The notes under the pieces are model-generated. The model did not search any database and had not been told where the DNA came from. It saw only the letters and a list, made by a program, of their open reading frames with translations. This document shows, in pieces, positions 35,001-42,911 of a stretch of 64,000 nucleotides of DNA. Position numbers and translations under genes: made by a program. Within the stretch, counting starts at the first letter, position 1. Each line of letters begins with the position of its first letter. Origin of the DNA: Nitrospiria bacterium (GTDB lineage: Bacteria; Nitrospirota; Nitrospiria; JACQBZ01). The stretch spans positions 36,110-100,109 of the forward strand of contig DATIYJ010000035.1 of the NCBI GenBank assembly GCA_035517655.1. Direction: 5' to 3'.

Positions 35001-35217
35001 TCGTGATCTTGATGTTCTCTTCGATCGTGACGGTCCCCGGCGGCACGGGCTGGGCCAACACCGGACCGACCATGCGGACGAGTTGGAACATCACCACAGC
35101 ACCGAGCGCGGCCCATGGCCAAAAACGGCCCCGGTGGCCGTGTCGCTCAGGAAACCGCATGAAGGTCATTCGCCGATTTTTCATAAGATCCCGACTTACA
35201 ATCCCTCTTAAACCCAT
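32041..35217 (-). CDS. Large multihaem c-type cytochrome (11 CXXCH + 1 CX3CH)
   Basis: About 1058 residues from the ATG at 35217 (alternatives at 35184 and 35170). Signal peptide with core AALGAVVMFQL and cleavage near VLA-QP. Haem sites in order: CVFCH, CLSCH, CTSCH, CLYCH, CRNCH, CFLCH, CVDCH, CLRCH, CTDCH, CFQCH, CHECH, then CYLRCH with three residues between the cysteines. Several are followed by NPH or DPH, the paired-CXXCH style in which the extra His can ligate a neighbouring haem. Periplasmic or extracellular electron carrier; its place next to a beta-barrel and NHL propellers suggests the outer end of a trans-outer-membrane conduit. Confidence 0.88.
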   Translation of the reverse strand: MGLRGIVSRDLMKNRRMTFMRFPERHGHRGRFWPWAALGAVVMFQLVRMVGPVLAQPVPPGTVTIEENIKITKHNLSSSGLGTVKSTETSEICVFCHTPHGANATASTIKAPIWNRNIDYQNTQSYTLYDNTWSFSFEGQLNDTNKPTGYSRLCLSCHDGTLAIGTVVNKPGSGGYLGATLGMSGVQSGGQMPLGTGPGPNPELTGDTRYLGTNLQNDHPISFRFDSDLATKTDTELVDPGNAPAGINDVTPLAPAGGYKTGVKRFGSTDAPMVFENVQCTSCHNPHAVTYPKFLRAPRLQNASESGFLPGGAGGPTPATGQIICLYCHNKPGWSPSTHAVSTAVHAPYPDSTNPYDFDGNVTHTVGAYACRNCHDPHTAQGAKRIHREGVTTFGGSDAIENTCFLCHAPNTTSVNSIVANLLPAGDPTTGANPRFLAGAARIAPDIFSEFNKDSSTCAGGSGTGSAMCLQLASGHEPVFISRSQEGVQLKSEGLALVPVLNEETPGRNTPDVAHIECVDCHNPHQLNSPNLAALSYNGAPNANPPGANGEGGRLKGMKGIGIDITGSRPIVVGRCSSPNFEICGNETTINGTSANRDPYVYEVCLRCHGNSYTNLFGPISARYYRNPDDITVLAVPPNYASYVSIPFSPRTDPTNGTTGDQFSYKGFSNKWREFNPLSHDLDTPAMISVDLARFGTAVFSHTQQMKNAAYHPVVMPGRNGSPQLCKQLSAAFEITGCQTPADTLPSAGTASSALSNLTIQCTDCHNNDKYDAYNNTPNDSPVTPGFLGPLTESNLRPTDIWPALNNDVPYITGRPSQPIGPHGSIHRRLLRANYDTDILAPGRCFEQKDPATCTDGDGYNPGGAGAGHGIAGGGHGSNNSHFQKFLLCFQCHDRAAFDPDVTTTYFGQTTLGDKDRSLTRFFGLAPSSAGVDSWWNGNLHMYHLRWSGAMCHECHYNVHSNIEALNTIYGDGRGGMLAEDSVDGMVDGVRGTHLINFGPLVEGTTAQKPMWFYDGSAFRCYLRCHNEVMDSCAYQATSTGTPNARWCAGGRNPGTSG
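32140..32157 (-). other. Non-standard CX3CH haem-binding motif
   Basis: The last haem-type motif of the large cytochrome reads Cys-Tyr-Leu-Arg-Cys-His, with three instead of two residues between the cysteines. The codons TGT TAT TTA CGC TGT CAT are clear and in frame. Wider spacings exist in some c-type cytochromes, so haem attachment is possible but not certain. Confidence 0.6.
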
Positions 35218-35272
35218 CTCGCACCCTTTCTTTCTTGGACCCGGCATCCGTGAGGATGGAGGGACGGCCTCG

Positions 35273-36310
35273 TCACGGTCGAGGCTCTCCCAAAAACTGG
35301 AAAACCTCCACGCGCTGGTTGTAGGTGTCCGCCACATAAATCCGGTTCTTATTGTCGACGGCGATGCCGGCCGGCAAGTAGAAGTCCCCGGCTTTCTCGC
35401 CGGTTCGACCGAAGTTCAAAAGCAATTCCCCCTTCCGGTCGAAAATCTGGATCGTGTCGTAGAGGCCGTCCACCACATAGATATGTCCGGAAGCGTCCAC
35501 CGCGACCCCTTTGGGTTTTGAAAAACTGCCCAGGGTATTTCCGACATGGCCCAGCTTGCCAAGAAATTTTCCGTCCGCATCGAAGATCTGCACCCGGAAG
35601 TTCATCGAATCCGTGACGTATAACGCGCCTTCCGAATCGATCGTGATATGGGTTGGAAAATTCAGCTCGCCGTCCTCTTTTCCGCGCCGGCCGAAGGTCA
35701 TCAGCCGCTTGCCGGAAAGATCAAAGGCCGAAACCTGATGGGCCGCCGTGTCCACCGCGTAAAGGCGCTGCAGCTTGGGATGATAGGCAATGCCGGTCAG
35801 GCGCTGAAACTGTCCCGCGTCTCCGATCGTCCGGACCCATCGTAATTTTCGGGGTTCATACACGAAGATCCGGTTGAGCTCCGAATCGGACACATAGATC
35901 AGGCCGCGATCGTCCAGGGCGACGCCGACAGGCGACATCAAGCGGGATCGGCTCCGCTCGATCCAAAAAATCTGCCGATAAGTCTTGTCCGCAAAATCGT
36001 AGATATGGACCGCCTGGAGGCCGGTGTCCGTGACGTAGACGCGCCCCTTCCCATCGGTGGCCACGGCATACGGACGAATCATGTGGGGGGCCGCCTCCGG
36101 GCCGAACAGAAATTCAACGGTCATCCTGAACCAACTCCGTTTCGCGCCCAGATCCTTGGGTTCGGAAAAACTGTTCAGATACGAAATGACAGGCGGATCG
36201 GGCGGCAATGGCCAATACCGTTCGACCTTGGTTTTGGCTGCTTCAGGGGTGGCGCAGGCCGTCAACATCAACCCCGCCCATAAAAGCCCGATCCATCGTC
36301 TCCCCTTCAT
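35273..36310 (-). CDS. NHL-repeat six-bladed propeller lipoprotein
   Basis: 345 residues from the ATG at 36310, which shares TGATG with the stop of the beta-barrel gene, so the two are coupled. Lipobox LTAC (Cys19). After a WPLPPDPPVISYL linker come NHL blades (RPYAVATDGKGRVYVTDTG, VGVALDDRGLIYVSDS, THITIDSEGALYVTDS, KGVAVDASGHIYVVDG, AGIAVDNKNRIYVADTYNQR). NHL lipoproteins commonly accompany multihaem cytochromes and prolyl isomerases in extracellular electron-transfer loci; they probably bind the cytochrome or barrel on the membrane surface. Confidence 0.87.
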   Translation of the reverse strand: MKGRRWIGLLWAGLMLTACATPEAAKTKVERYWPLPPDPPVISYLNSFSEPKDLGAKRSWFRMTVEFLFGPEAAPHMIRPYAVATDGKGRVYVTDTGLQAVHIYDFADKTYRQIFWIERSRSRLMSPVGVALDDRGLIYVSDSELNRIFVYEPRKLRWVRTIGDAGQFQRLTGIAYHPKLQRLYAVDTAAHQVSAFDLSGKRLMTFGRRGKEDGELNFPTHITIDSEGALYVTDSMNFRVQIFDADGKFLGKLGHVGNTLGSFSKPKGVAVDASGHIYVVDGLYDTIQIFDRKGELLLNFGRTGEKAGDFYLPAGIAVDNKNRIYVADTYNQRVEVFQFLGEPRP

Positions 36311-38259
36311 CAAAATGACCTGCTGGCCCGCCCCATGATGGAGCGGGTTCCGTATCGATTTCCGGCCGTCCGGGTTTCTATCTCCTGATACTGCACGCCC
36401 ATCATCAATTTGCCGATCTGGTAATTTAAAGTCAGATTCTCCTCCAACACATTGACATCCGCCAGGAAGCGGTTGTCCTCTTCCATATCCTTGACCGAGA
36501 CAAGCAGGTTGGTGTTGAAGATCAAATACGTTGTATATTGAACCTGGCCGGTCACAATCTGTCGGTCCAGAAGAAGCACGGCCGGATATTTTTCAATCCG
36601 GTAGGTTGTGTTTACCAGAAGGCCGATCGCGGTCGAGTAGTTGGCCTGCGCGTCGGCCGAGGTAACCTTTCCGGCGATTCCGAAGCCCGTGCTGTCGGAG
36701 TAGTTGGCCGTGCCTCGGAGCAGCAGATTATCCCCGTTCAAAATCAGATTCCTAAAATACGAACTGTCGGCCAAGAGCTGGAGGAGATAGGTGGTTTGAT
36801 TGTTCCGGACGGATTCGGTCGTGCGTTGGATGTTGCTGTAGGTCGTGTTGAAACCGACGTGGATGATCTGGGTGTTGGTGTTGTCCACCCCCAGCGAGAT
36901 GTTGTTGCCGAGATCTCGCGAATCGACGCCGGTCGGTTGCGTGTTTGAAAGGCCGTAGGTGATCTGATAGGAAGTCCGGTACTGCAGAAGTTGCCAGGGC
37001 CGTGTGTACGTCATGTTATACTGGTATTGCTGAAACAGATTGTTGGTATCCTCCGCGCCGGTGGCGCCGGTGGACGTCAGCCCCGCGCTTCCGGCCAGGC
37101 CGGTGGTCAGTCCGAAGATCGGACGGTAGTTCAAGGTGGCGTCGGCCGATTCGGAATTAATGGTCGAATCGGTGACCGAAATGTGCAGATATCGGCCGTC
37201 AAAGTTTGAATCCGTCTTTTCGTTGTATCGCAGGTTGGCCACGCCTTGGACGGCCTGGCTCTTAAAATCATTGAAATACGGCGTTTCGGTATAATTATAA
37301 CTGGCCATTCCATCCCACCAATACAGCGGGGGCCGATAAATCATCGCGGCGCCGTAACTCCGCTCCTGAAAAAAAGCGACACCCGGGGTCGGCCCGCCCG
37401 GCACCAGCGGAATGGCGGTCACATTTTCCGGAATATGCCGTTGGGCGTAATGCCCGTACGCCGTGAGGGTTAGGCTGGTCGTCAATTGGGTGTTGGTGTC
37501 GAGGTCGAGGCCGTGCGAGGTGGAGGGAGACGAGGTGTTGGTGTCCGCTTCGCTGAATTGGTACCCGCCCGACAGGTGGGTTGCTCCCAGGGTCGTGTCC
37601 GTCAACGCGGTGAAGGTTCGGGTTAGAAATTCGTCTCCCGCATCCGATTTCAGATCGGATTGCTGGAAGTTGAACGTCAGGCGGGGGATCTGGCGAAGGT
37701 TCATGACCCAGTTTGCGCCCAAAGAGTCGATATGGTCTTTGGTGGTCAGACCCGAACCGCCGATATCCAGGTCGCTCCGCCGCTCCACGCGTTGAGCGTT
37801 GAGGTCCAGGGGCGACCACAACGGCAACAGATTCATAGCAAGACGGTATTCCGTCACGTTAAAACGGTTCTTCTGATCCGGCTGGTCGAGACGGATGTTT
37901 TGATCCAGCCATGAAAAGTCGAAGCGATAGCTGCCCAGACGATAGGCGTCTCCAAAAAAGTCCAGGCCGTATTGTTGGTTGAGCGAACTCATTTTGCTGG
38001 TCGTTTTACCCACGTCCGTATCCGAAAAGGTCGTGGATCGGTCGTAATCGATGTTCAGGGAGCCGCCGATATTGAGAAAGCGCGCATGGACTGTGGAAGC
38101 TTCCATAACGACCCACAGGGCCGCCAGGATCCACAACCAGCGGCGGTTCGGCTTCGGGACCCGCGACGCGACGCTCCCGCACTCTTCCCATGGACAACCC
38201 CTTCCCGAAACAGCGGACCGGACACACCGGTGGACATGCCCCGCGATTCCCCTTTGCAT
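36310..38259 (-). CDS. Outer-membrane beta-barrel protein of a probable porin-cytochrome conduit
   Basis: About 649 residues. Alternating polar/hydrophobic strands rich in Tyr, Asn, Thr and Gly run from the mature N-terminus (ARFLNIGGSLNIDYD) to a C-terminal Phe (GRASRSF), the classical outer-membrane insertion signal. The signal peptide core is WLWILAALWVVMEAS with cleavage near VHA-RF. The n-region is unusually long (about 40 residues) if the ATG at 38259 is used, so the true start may be later. No CXXCH. Size and context match MtrB/OmbB-style sheath proteins functionally, though sequence relationship to either is not claimed. Confidence 0.8.
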   Translation of the reverse strand: MQRGIAGHVHRCVRSAVSGRGCPWEECGSVASRVPKPNRRWLWILAALWVVMEASTVHARFLNIGGSLNIDYDRSTTFSDTDVGKTTSKMSSLNQQYGLDFFGDAYRLGSYRFDFSWLDQNIRLDQPDQKNRFNVTEYRLAMNLLPLWSPLDLNAQRVERRSDLDIGGSGLTTKDHIDSLGANWVMNLRQIPRLTFNFQQSDLKSDAGDEFLTRTFTALTDTTLGATHLSGGYQFSEADTNTSSPSTSHGLDLDTNTQLTTSLTLTAYGHYAQRHIPENVTAIPLVPGGPTPGVAFFQERSYGAAMIYRPPLYWWDGMASYNYTETPYFNDFKSQAVQGVANLRYNEKTDSNFDGRYLHISVTDSTINSESADATLNYRPIFGLTTGLAGSAGLTSTGATGAEDTNNLFQQYQYNMTYTRPWQLLQYRTSYQITYGLSNTQPTGVDSRDLGNNISLGVDNTNTQIIHVGFNTTYSNIQRTTESVRNNQTTYLLQLLADSSYFRNLILNGDNLLLRGTANYSDSTGFGIAGKVTSADAQANYSTAIGLLVNTTYRIEKYPAVLLLDRQIVTGQVQYTTYLIFNTNLLVSVKDMEEDNRFLADVNVLEENLTLNYQIGKLMMGVQYQEIETRTAGNRYGTRSIMGRASRSF

Positions 38260-38307
38260 CAATGGCCCCGCGCCCCGATGAAGGATGGTTCCTGAACAGG
38301 TGCCCTT

Positions 38308-38340
38308 GAAGAATCCCGGCTTTTAAGCCGAGTATTCTTC
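38308..38340. other. Intergenic stem-loop between prolyl isomerase and beta-barrel genes
   Basis: In the 186-base gap, GAAGAAT pairs with ATTCTTC and, inside, GGCTT pairs with AAGCC. No T-tract follows on the minus strand, so it is more likely an mRNA processing, stabilising or attenuating hairpin than a terminator. The rest of the gap shows a weaker GC hairpin (about 38385-38403) and nothing coding. Confidence 0.5.
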
Positions 38341-38445
38341 GATCCGAGTGGAGAGGACCCTATTTTGATTCACTCGCCAACACCGCCCTCCCAGGCGGGG
38401 ATTGCGCTCGCCACACGGATTCAGGATGAACCGACGAAATTCGGA

Positions 38446-39492
38446 TCAGTAGATTTTAATCTCGGCCTTTGCACGGAGGCCGTCCATCCACGCTTTCAAT
38501 TTTGCGTCTGTAGCGGACTCCTGCATTTCCTTTCGCAGCAACGCCTTGTTGAGATCTTCATAGGCCAGCTGCTGCTCCGGCCTTTTCTCTTCGACTTTGA
38601 AGACGACATATCCGTACAGGGTCCGAATCGGATCGCCGACGGAACCCACCGCACGATCGTACGCCACCCGTTCAAGCTCGGCATAAGGCAAGCGCCCTTG
38701 ATGAAGAAGACCGGTATCGCCCCCCTTCGGTTTCAATTCCGCGTCGTCCGAAAACTCCCGAACCAATGTTTCAAACGCTTCCCCCTTTCGGGCGCGGTCG
38801 GCCAACTCCTGCGCCTTCCGACGGCCGGTTTCCCAATCACCCGCAAGGCCGGCGGGATCCACACGGACCAATAAAATCCGCAACCGGATTTGGGGCGGAA
38901 GTCTGAACTGTTCCCGATGGCCGTCATAATACGTTTTCATCTGATCGTCACTCACGCTGATCTTCGAACGGACTTCCTGGTCGGTCAGCTGTTGGATGGC
39001 CAGGAAACGTTCGACCCCGGTCCGGACATCCTCCGGAGTCAGCCCCTGGACCTTTAACGCCTCCCGGTATTGCTCCTGCGACGGGAAACGGCTCTCGATT
39101 TTCTGAATTTCGGCCACGACGGTTTCCGGCGTCACTTTAACCTTGAGGCGCCGGGCCTCCTGAAACAGGACTTCTTGGCCGATGAGCCGGTCCAGCTCTT
39201 CGCTTCGTATCTCCGTCATCCGCTTCTCGGAGATATTCCGATGGCCGGTCTCCGGAATCCGCTCCTCCACGGCCTTTTTCAAATCAAGCGCCCGGATTTG
39301 GACCCCGTTCACCGAAGCCACGGGCTTCGACAGATCCATCCGTCCGCCCTGATCGGCCGGCGGACCGTCGGGCCCTCCCGCTTGAACCCCGGTCTCCGCA
39401 AAGCAGAGCATGGCCAGTAAAAAAATCGCGGGGACGCGTCGCTCCTTTATTGTCGCGCAGATCCTCCAAGTTGACTTTTTATCTTCCATCAT
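38446..39492 (-). CDS. SurA/PpiC-type peptidyl-prolyl cis-trans isomerase
   Basis: 348 residues. Signal peptide with cleavage near VQA-GG, a SurA_N-like helical chaperone domain (ASVNGVQIRALDLKKAVEER; ELDRLIGQEVLFQEARRL) and a parvulin-type PpiC domain at about residues 205-310 (RILLVRVD, EFSDDAELKPKGGDTGLL, SVGDPIRTLYGYVVFKV). Such isomerases assist folding of exported proteins; genes of this family are typical partners of extracellular multihaem cytochromes and barrels. It lies between the tetrahaem cytochrome and the barrel, fitting a dedicated assembly factor. The start (ATG ATG at 39492/39489) has no good ribosome site. Confidence 0.85.
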   Translation of the reverse strand: MMEDKKSTWRICATIKERRVPAIFLLAMLCFAETGVQAGGPDGPPADQGGRMDLSKPVASVNGVQIRALDLKKAVEERIPETGHRNISEKRMTEIRSEELDRLIGQEVLFQEARRLKVKVTPETVVAEIQKIESRFPSQEQYREALKVQGLTPEDVRTGVERFLAIQQLTDQEVRSKISVSDDQMKTYYDGHREQFRLPPQIRLRILLVRVDPAGLAGDWETGRRKAQELADRARKGEAFETLVREFSDDAELKPKGGDTGLLHQGRLPYAELERVAYDRAVGSVGDPIRTLYGYVVFKVEEKRPEQQLAYEDLNKALLRKEMQESATDAKLKAWMDGLRAKAEIKIY

Positions 39493-39615
39493 GCATAAAA
39501 ACAGGATGCCTCACACCCCAATCGCGAGAAGCATCCGCGAAATAAGTCTTTTAATTTCCATCGGTCGAAGCAGGGTCGCCCCGCCTTTACCGGCCCAAGC
39601 GAGGTTCTTCACCTT

Positions 39616-40647
39616 CTATTTCTGGTGGCAAGACAGACAGACCAGACTCCCCGCGTTCGGATTATCCGCAATTAAGGTGGCATCGCCGTTCCCGAGCAGG
39701 TCGTTCACGGTCGTCGTTCCGCCTCCGCTGACAAGGGCCACGGCCGAGTCATAACGGCTCGGCAGACGAAGGAACAGCGGCCGGGGCGCGTGCGGGTTGT
39801 GGCAGGAGGCGCACTCGATATATTTTCCGGTGCCCGGCGTCCGGGTCGCTCCCGGATAGGCCCGAATCCGGTCCCGCTTATCCGCATTCAATACCCCCGT
39901 TCGGGTCAAAAAGGTCATGCCGCTTCCGGATGGATCAGGCTGGGAGAGCGCAAGCACCGAATCAAACTGCGGATCGGTCGTCGGGATTTCCATGCTGATC
40001 GGGTGATCGTCCGACAGGTTGGTCGTGAGGTTCGGGAACGGCCTCGCCCCGCCCGTGATCAGCTCGTAGTTCGGCCCGGTGTCCGTCCGGTCGCCGGCAT
40101 CGGACATGGACTTGTCTACATCCAAAAAAGCGGTGTTGGCCGTGATGATCCCCGTTGTACTTCCCGGCGGAGTCAGGTTGGCGGGCCGGTATCCGCCGGA
40201 GCCGCTCATGTTGATCAAGGAATCAAGCGCGACCGTTCCATCGTGGCAGGACAGGCAGGCCAGGGAAACACCCTGAGGCTGACCGGAGTTCTGAGCGTCA
40301 AAATTGGGGCTGTTGTAAATCGTGTACGATCCGGACGTGCCCACCGTCCGGTTCCAGAGCGGCGCGGAACCCGGCGCGTTCAGATTCGCCCCGTGCGGCG
40401 TATGGCAGAAAACGCAGACCTCGGCTGAATTGCTTCCGGCATTCGGGAGGTTCGGGTTGAAGTCTCCCTGCTTGCTGGAACTGAGATTATGGAGCGTGTG
40501 CAAGATGTCTTCGGCCGGCACGCTTGTATAGCCCGGCGAATGACCCGTTGCGCCCCCCAAATGCATCGCCCGGCCGGGCAAGGGGAAGGCGACCATCAGC
40601 GCCCCGATCATGAGCATGAAGACGTTCCGTTTCAATTTCAACCGCAT
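39616..40647 (-). CDS. Tetrahaem c-type cytochrome
   Basis: 343 residues from the ATG at 40647 with AGGAGG eight bases upstream. Signal peptide cleaved near GRA-MH. Four haem sites: CVFCHTPHGAN, CLSCHDG, CASCHNPHAP and a C-terminal CLSCHQK. The haem order, the HNLSSS segment before the first site and the C-terminal haem are shared with the next gene, so the two are paralogues. Tetrahaem proteins of this general plan include filament-forming extracellular cytochromes (OmcE type); membership here is a hypothesis based on haem number and on the NHL/PPIase/barrel neighbourhood. Confidence 0.85.
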   Translation of the reverse strand: MRLKLKRNVFMLMIGALMVAFPLPGRAMHLGGATGHSPGYTSVPAEDILHTLHNLSSSKQGDFNPNLPNAGSNSAEVCVFCHTPHGANLNAPGSAPLWNRTVGTSGSYTIYNSPNFDAQNSGQPQGVSLACLSCHDGTVALDSLINMSGSGGYRPANLTPPGSTTGIITANTAFLDVDKSMSDAGDRTDTGPNYELITGGARPFPNLTTNLSDDHPISMEIPTTDPQFDSVLALSQPDPSGSGMTFLTRTGVLNADKRDRIRAYPGATRTPGTGKYIECASCHNPHAPRPLFLRLPSRYDSAVALVSGGGTTTVNDLLGNGDATLIADNPNAGSLVCLSCHQK

Positions 40648-40710
40648 TGACTTTTCCTCCTCTCGTATGTTGCGAATCCGGTTTCGCATGTATTCTGGTT
40701 CGGCATATAA

Positions 40711-41772
40711 TTATTTTCCATGACAGGACAAACAGATGGCGCTCCCCGCATTGGGCCGCTGTCCCCACATTTTCCCGTTGGGGTTCCCGAAGGTATCCGA
40801 CGGAGACAGATCCTTCTCGACCAAGCCCGGCACCCCGCTCGGCAGTCTCAGGAAGGAAACACGCGGGGCATGAGGGTTGTGACAGGAGGCGCATTCGATA
40901 AAATAACGCCCCGGCTGATCGGTCGAAGGGTACGCCCGGAGCCGGTCCCGCTTTTCGAGCGGCCAGATCACGGGCTGATGGGGATCGGTCCGGCTGATAT
41001 AGGCCACGCTGGTTCCGTCCGTCCCGCCGTCCAATTTGGCCGTGGTCAGATCCCGACAGATCTGGTTGAACTGGGCGTCGGTCAGGCACGGGATTTCAAT
41101 CCCGACGGGATGGTCGTCACGAAGATCCAGGCCCAGATTCGGGAAGGGCTGGGCACCCTCGCCGCCGCCGCCCCCGTGCACCAGGTCGTGCAGGCCTCCT
41201 GAGAACGGACTTTCAGCAGTCGTTTCCACGTCGTTTGAATCCCGCAGCCCCTCATTGAAGGTTTTGTCGGGACCCACGATCCCGCCCCCGGAAAAATTAA
41301 TCGTCGTCGTGCTGGTGCCCGGACCCCGCCCCGTACCGAGATTGGCCGGAATAAACCCGCCCGAACCCGGCGCGTTGATCATCGCGTCGAATGCGATGCT
41401 TCCATCATGGCAGGACAGACAGGCCAGGGAGACGCCCTTGGGCCGACGCGTCCCGGTGACGTCCTGCGCATCGAAATTCGGAGAGCTGTAAACAGTGTAG
41501 CTGGTATCATCCGGCAGCAGACGGTTCCAGAGAGGGGCCTGCCCCGAGGCGGCCAAATTGGCCCCGTGCGGGGTGTGGCAGAAAACGCAGATCTCGGTCG
41601 TGCCGGTTTCATTGATATCGGGATTGGAGGAAAGATTGTGTTTTGTCCGGCTCACGTCTTCCGACAGCCTCACATCATGCGTGGCCCAAACCTTCGGTTC
41701 CATCGACACCATCAGGAGCATGCCGATCAGAACCTGAGCCGCGCGGATACTGCGTACAGTTAAACGGCGCAC
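40711..41772 (-). CDS. Tetrahaem c-type cytochrome (paralogue)
   Basis: 353 residues from the GTG at 41772, chosen because AGGAGG lies ten bases upstream and it leaves a compact basic n-region (VRRLTVRSIR). Signal peptide cleaved near VWA-TH. Haem sites CVFCHTPHGAN, CLSCHDG, CASCHNPHAP and the C-terminal CLSCHGK. Compared with its paralogue it has a Gly-rich insertion (LVHGGGGGEGAQPFPNLG) and an extra Cys pair (CLTDAQFNQIC) that might form a disulphide. Expected to be exported and to carry four bis-His haems. Confidence 0.85.
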   Translation of the reverse strand: MRRLTVRSIRAAQVLIGMLLMVSMEPKVWATHDVRLSEDVSRTKHNLSSNPDINETGTTEICVFCHTPHGANLAASGQAPLWNRLLPDDTSYTVYSSPNFDAQDVTGTRRPKGVSLACLSCHDGSIAFDAMINAPGSGGFIPANLGTGRGPGTSTTTINFSGGGIVGPDKTFNEGLRDSNDVETTAESPFSGGLHDLVHGGGGGEGAQPFPNLGLDLRDDHPVGIEIPCLTDAQFNQICRDLTTAKLDGGTDGTSVAYISRTDPHQPVIWPLEKRDRLRAYPSTDQPGRYFIECASCHNPHAPRVSFLRLPSGVPGLVEKDLSPSDTFGNPNGKMWGQRPNAGSAICLSCHGK

Positions 41773-41838
41773 AACCCGTTTGCCTCCTGACCGATCGCGG
41801 TACGGCAATAACCTCGGGACTTGCCTCCGACCTTCGGG

Positions 41839-42900
41839 TCACTTCTTCATGGCGGCCGTCTGGGCGGCCTTGTATTTCTCGCTCAGGTATTGATAGATAT
41901 CAATCCGGTGGTTGTACTGATCCGCCACATAAATCAGGTCGTCCCGATCGATATTCATCCCGGCCGGCAGCCAGAACCGACCCGGCTGGCTCCCGAATCC
42001 GCCGAAAAAAAGAAGCAGTTGTCCCTGCGGATCGAAGATCTGGACGTTATTGAAGGCGGCGTCCACCACATAGATATGCCCTTCCGAATCGACCGCAATC
42101 CCTTTGGGCTTTGCAAACTGGCCCAGCCCCGTGCCGACGCTTCCGAACTTGGACAGAAACTTCCCATCCGGATCAAAGATCTGGACCCGGAAATTAAACG
42201 TGTCCATCACGAACAACTTGCCGTCTTTATCGATCGCGATATTCGTGGGCCAGTTGAACTGGCCGTCCTCGACGCCGCGGCCGCCAAAATCAAAAAGAAA
42301 CTTCCCTTCCTTCGAATCGAAGACGGAAACGTTGTGCTTTTTCGTATCGACGATGTAGACGCGGTTCAAGGCATCGTTGACGACGATGCCGACCGGCTGA
42401 TCAAAACGGCCCTTTTCACCGATTCCGAACAGGAAGTTCCCATCATGATCGTACACCACGCCCCGGTTCTCGAGCGTGTCCGTCACATAAACCCGGCCGG
42501 CCGCGTCGGTCGTCACCCCCATCGGTTTGGCCAGCACCCCCGGTCCTTCCAAACCGATCACGGTGAATTGATGATTTTTGGTGTCAAAGACCAGAACGGT
42601 CGGCCACCCGCTGTCGGTCACAAACAACCGCCCCTCGCGATCCATGTGAACGGCGTAGGGTTTGGCGATGCGCGCAACCGACTTGGAACCGGTGATGAAC
42701 TCTTCGATTGTTTCCCATACCCCTTTCGGCTGAACGTCCTCCGAACTGCTGATGCTCTTGACGTACTTGATCCGGGGCTCCTCCGGAGGCAAGGGCCAGA
42801 TAATATCGACGGGTTTTGGGGGCGTGGCGCAAGCGGTCGTTATCAATAAAACGGTCATCAGCCCAAGAAACTGTTTTCGCTTGATCCTCGTCCTCTTCAT
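41839..42900 (-). CDS. NHL-repeat six-bladed propeller lipoprotein
   Basis: 353 residues from the ATG at 42900, twelve bases from the stop of the pentahaem gene. Lipobox TTAC (Cys24). The N-terminal linker IIWPLPPEEPRIKYV matches that of the other NHL protein at 35273-36310. Blades: KPYAVHMDREGRLFVTDSG, MGVTTDAAGRVYVTDT, VGIVVNDALNRVYIVDT, TNIAIDKDGKLFVMDT, KGIAVDSEGHIYVVDA, AGMNIDRDDLIYVADQYNHR. Paralogue of 35273-36310; the two flank the cytochrome/barrel block and probably anchor or guide it at the outer membrane. Confidence 0.87.
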   Translation of the reverse strand: MKRTRIKRKQFLGLMTVLLITTACATPPKPVDIIWPLPPEEPRIKYVKSISSSEDVQPKGVWETIEEFITGSKSVARIAKPYAVHMDREGRLFVTDSGWPTVLVFDTKNHQFTVIGLEGPGVLAKPMGVTTDAAGRVYVTDTLENRGVVYDHDGNFLFGIGEKGRFDQPVGIVVNDALNRVYIVDTKKHNVSVFDSKEGKFLFDFGGRGVEDGQFNWPTNIAIDKDGKLFVMDTFNFRVQIFDPDGKFLSKFGSVGTGLGQFAKPKGIAVDSEGHIYVVDAAFNNVQIFDPQGQLLLFFGGFGSQPGRFWLPAGMNIDRDDLIYVADQYNHRIDIYQYLSEKYKAAQTAAMKK

Positions 42901-42911
42901 CGGTCCATCGG

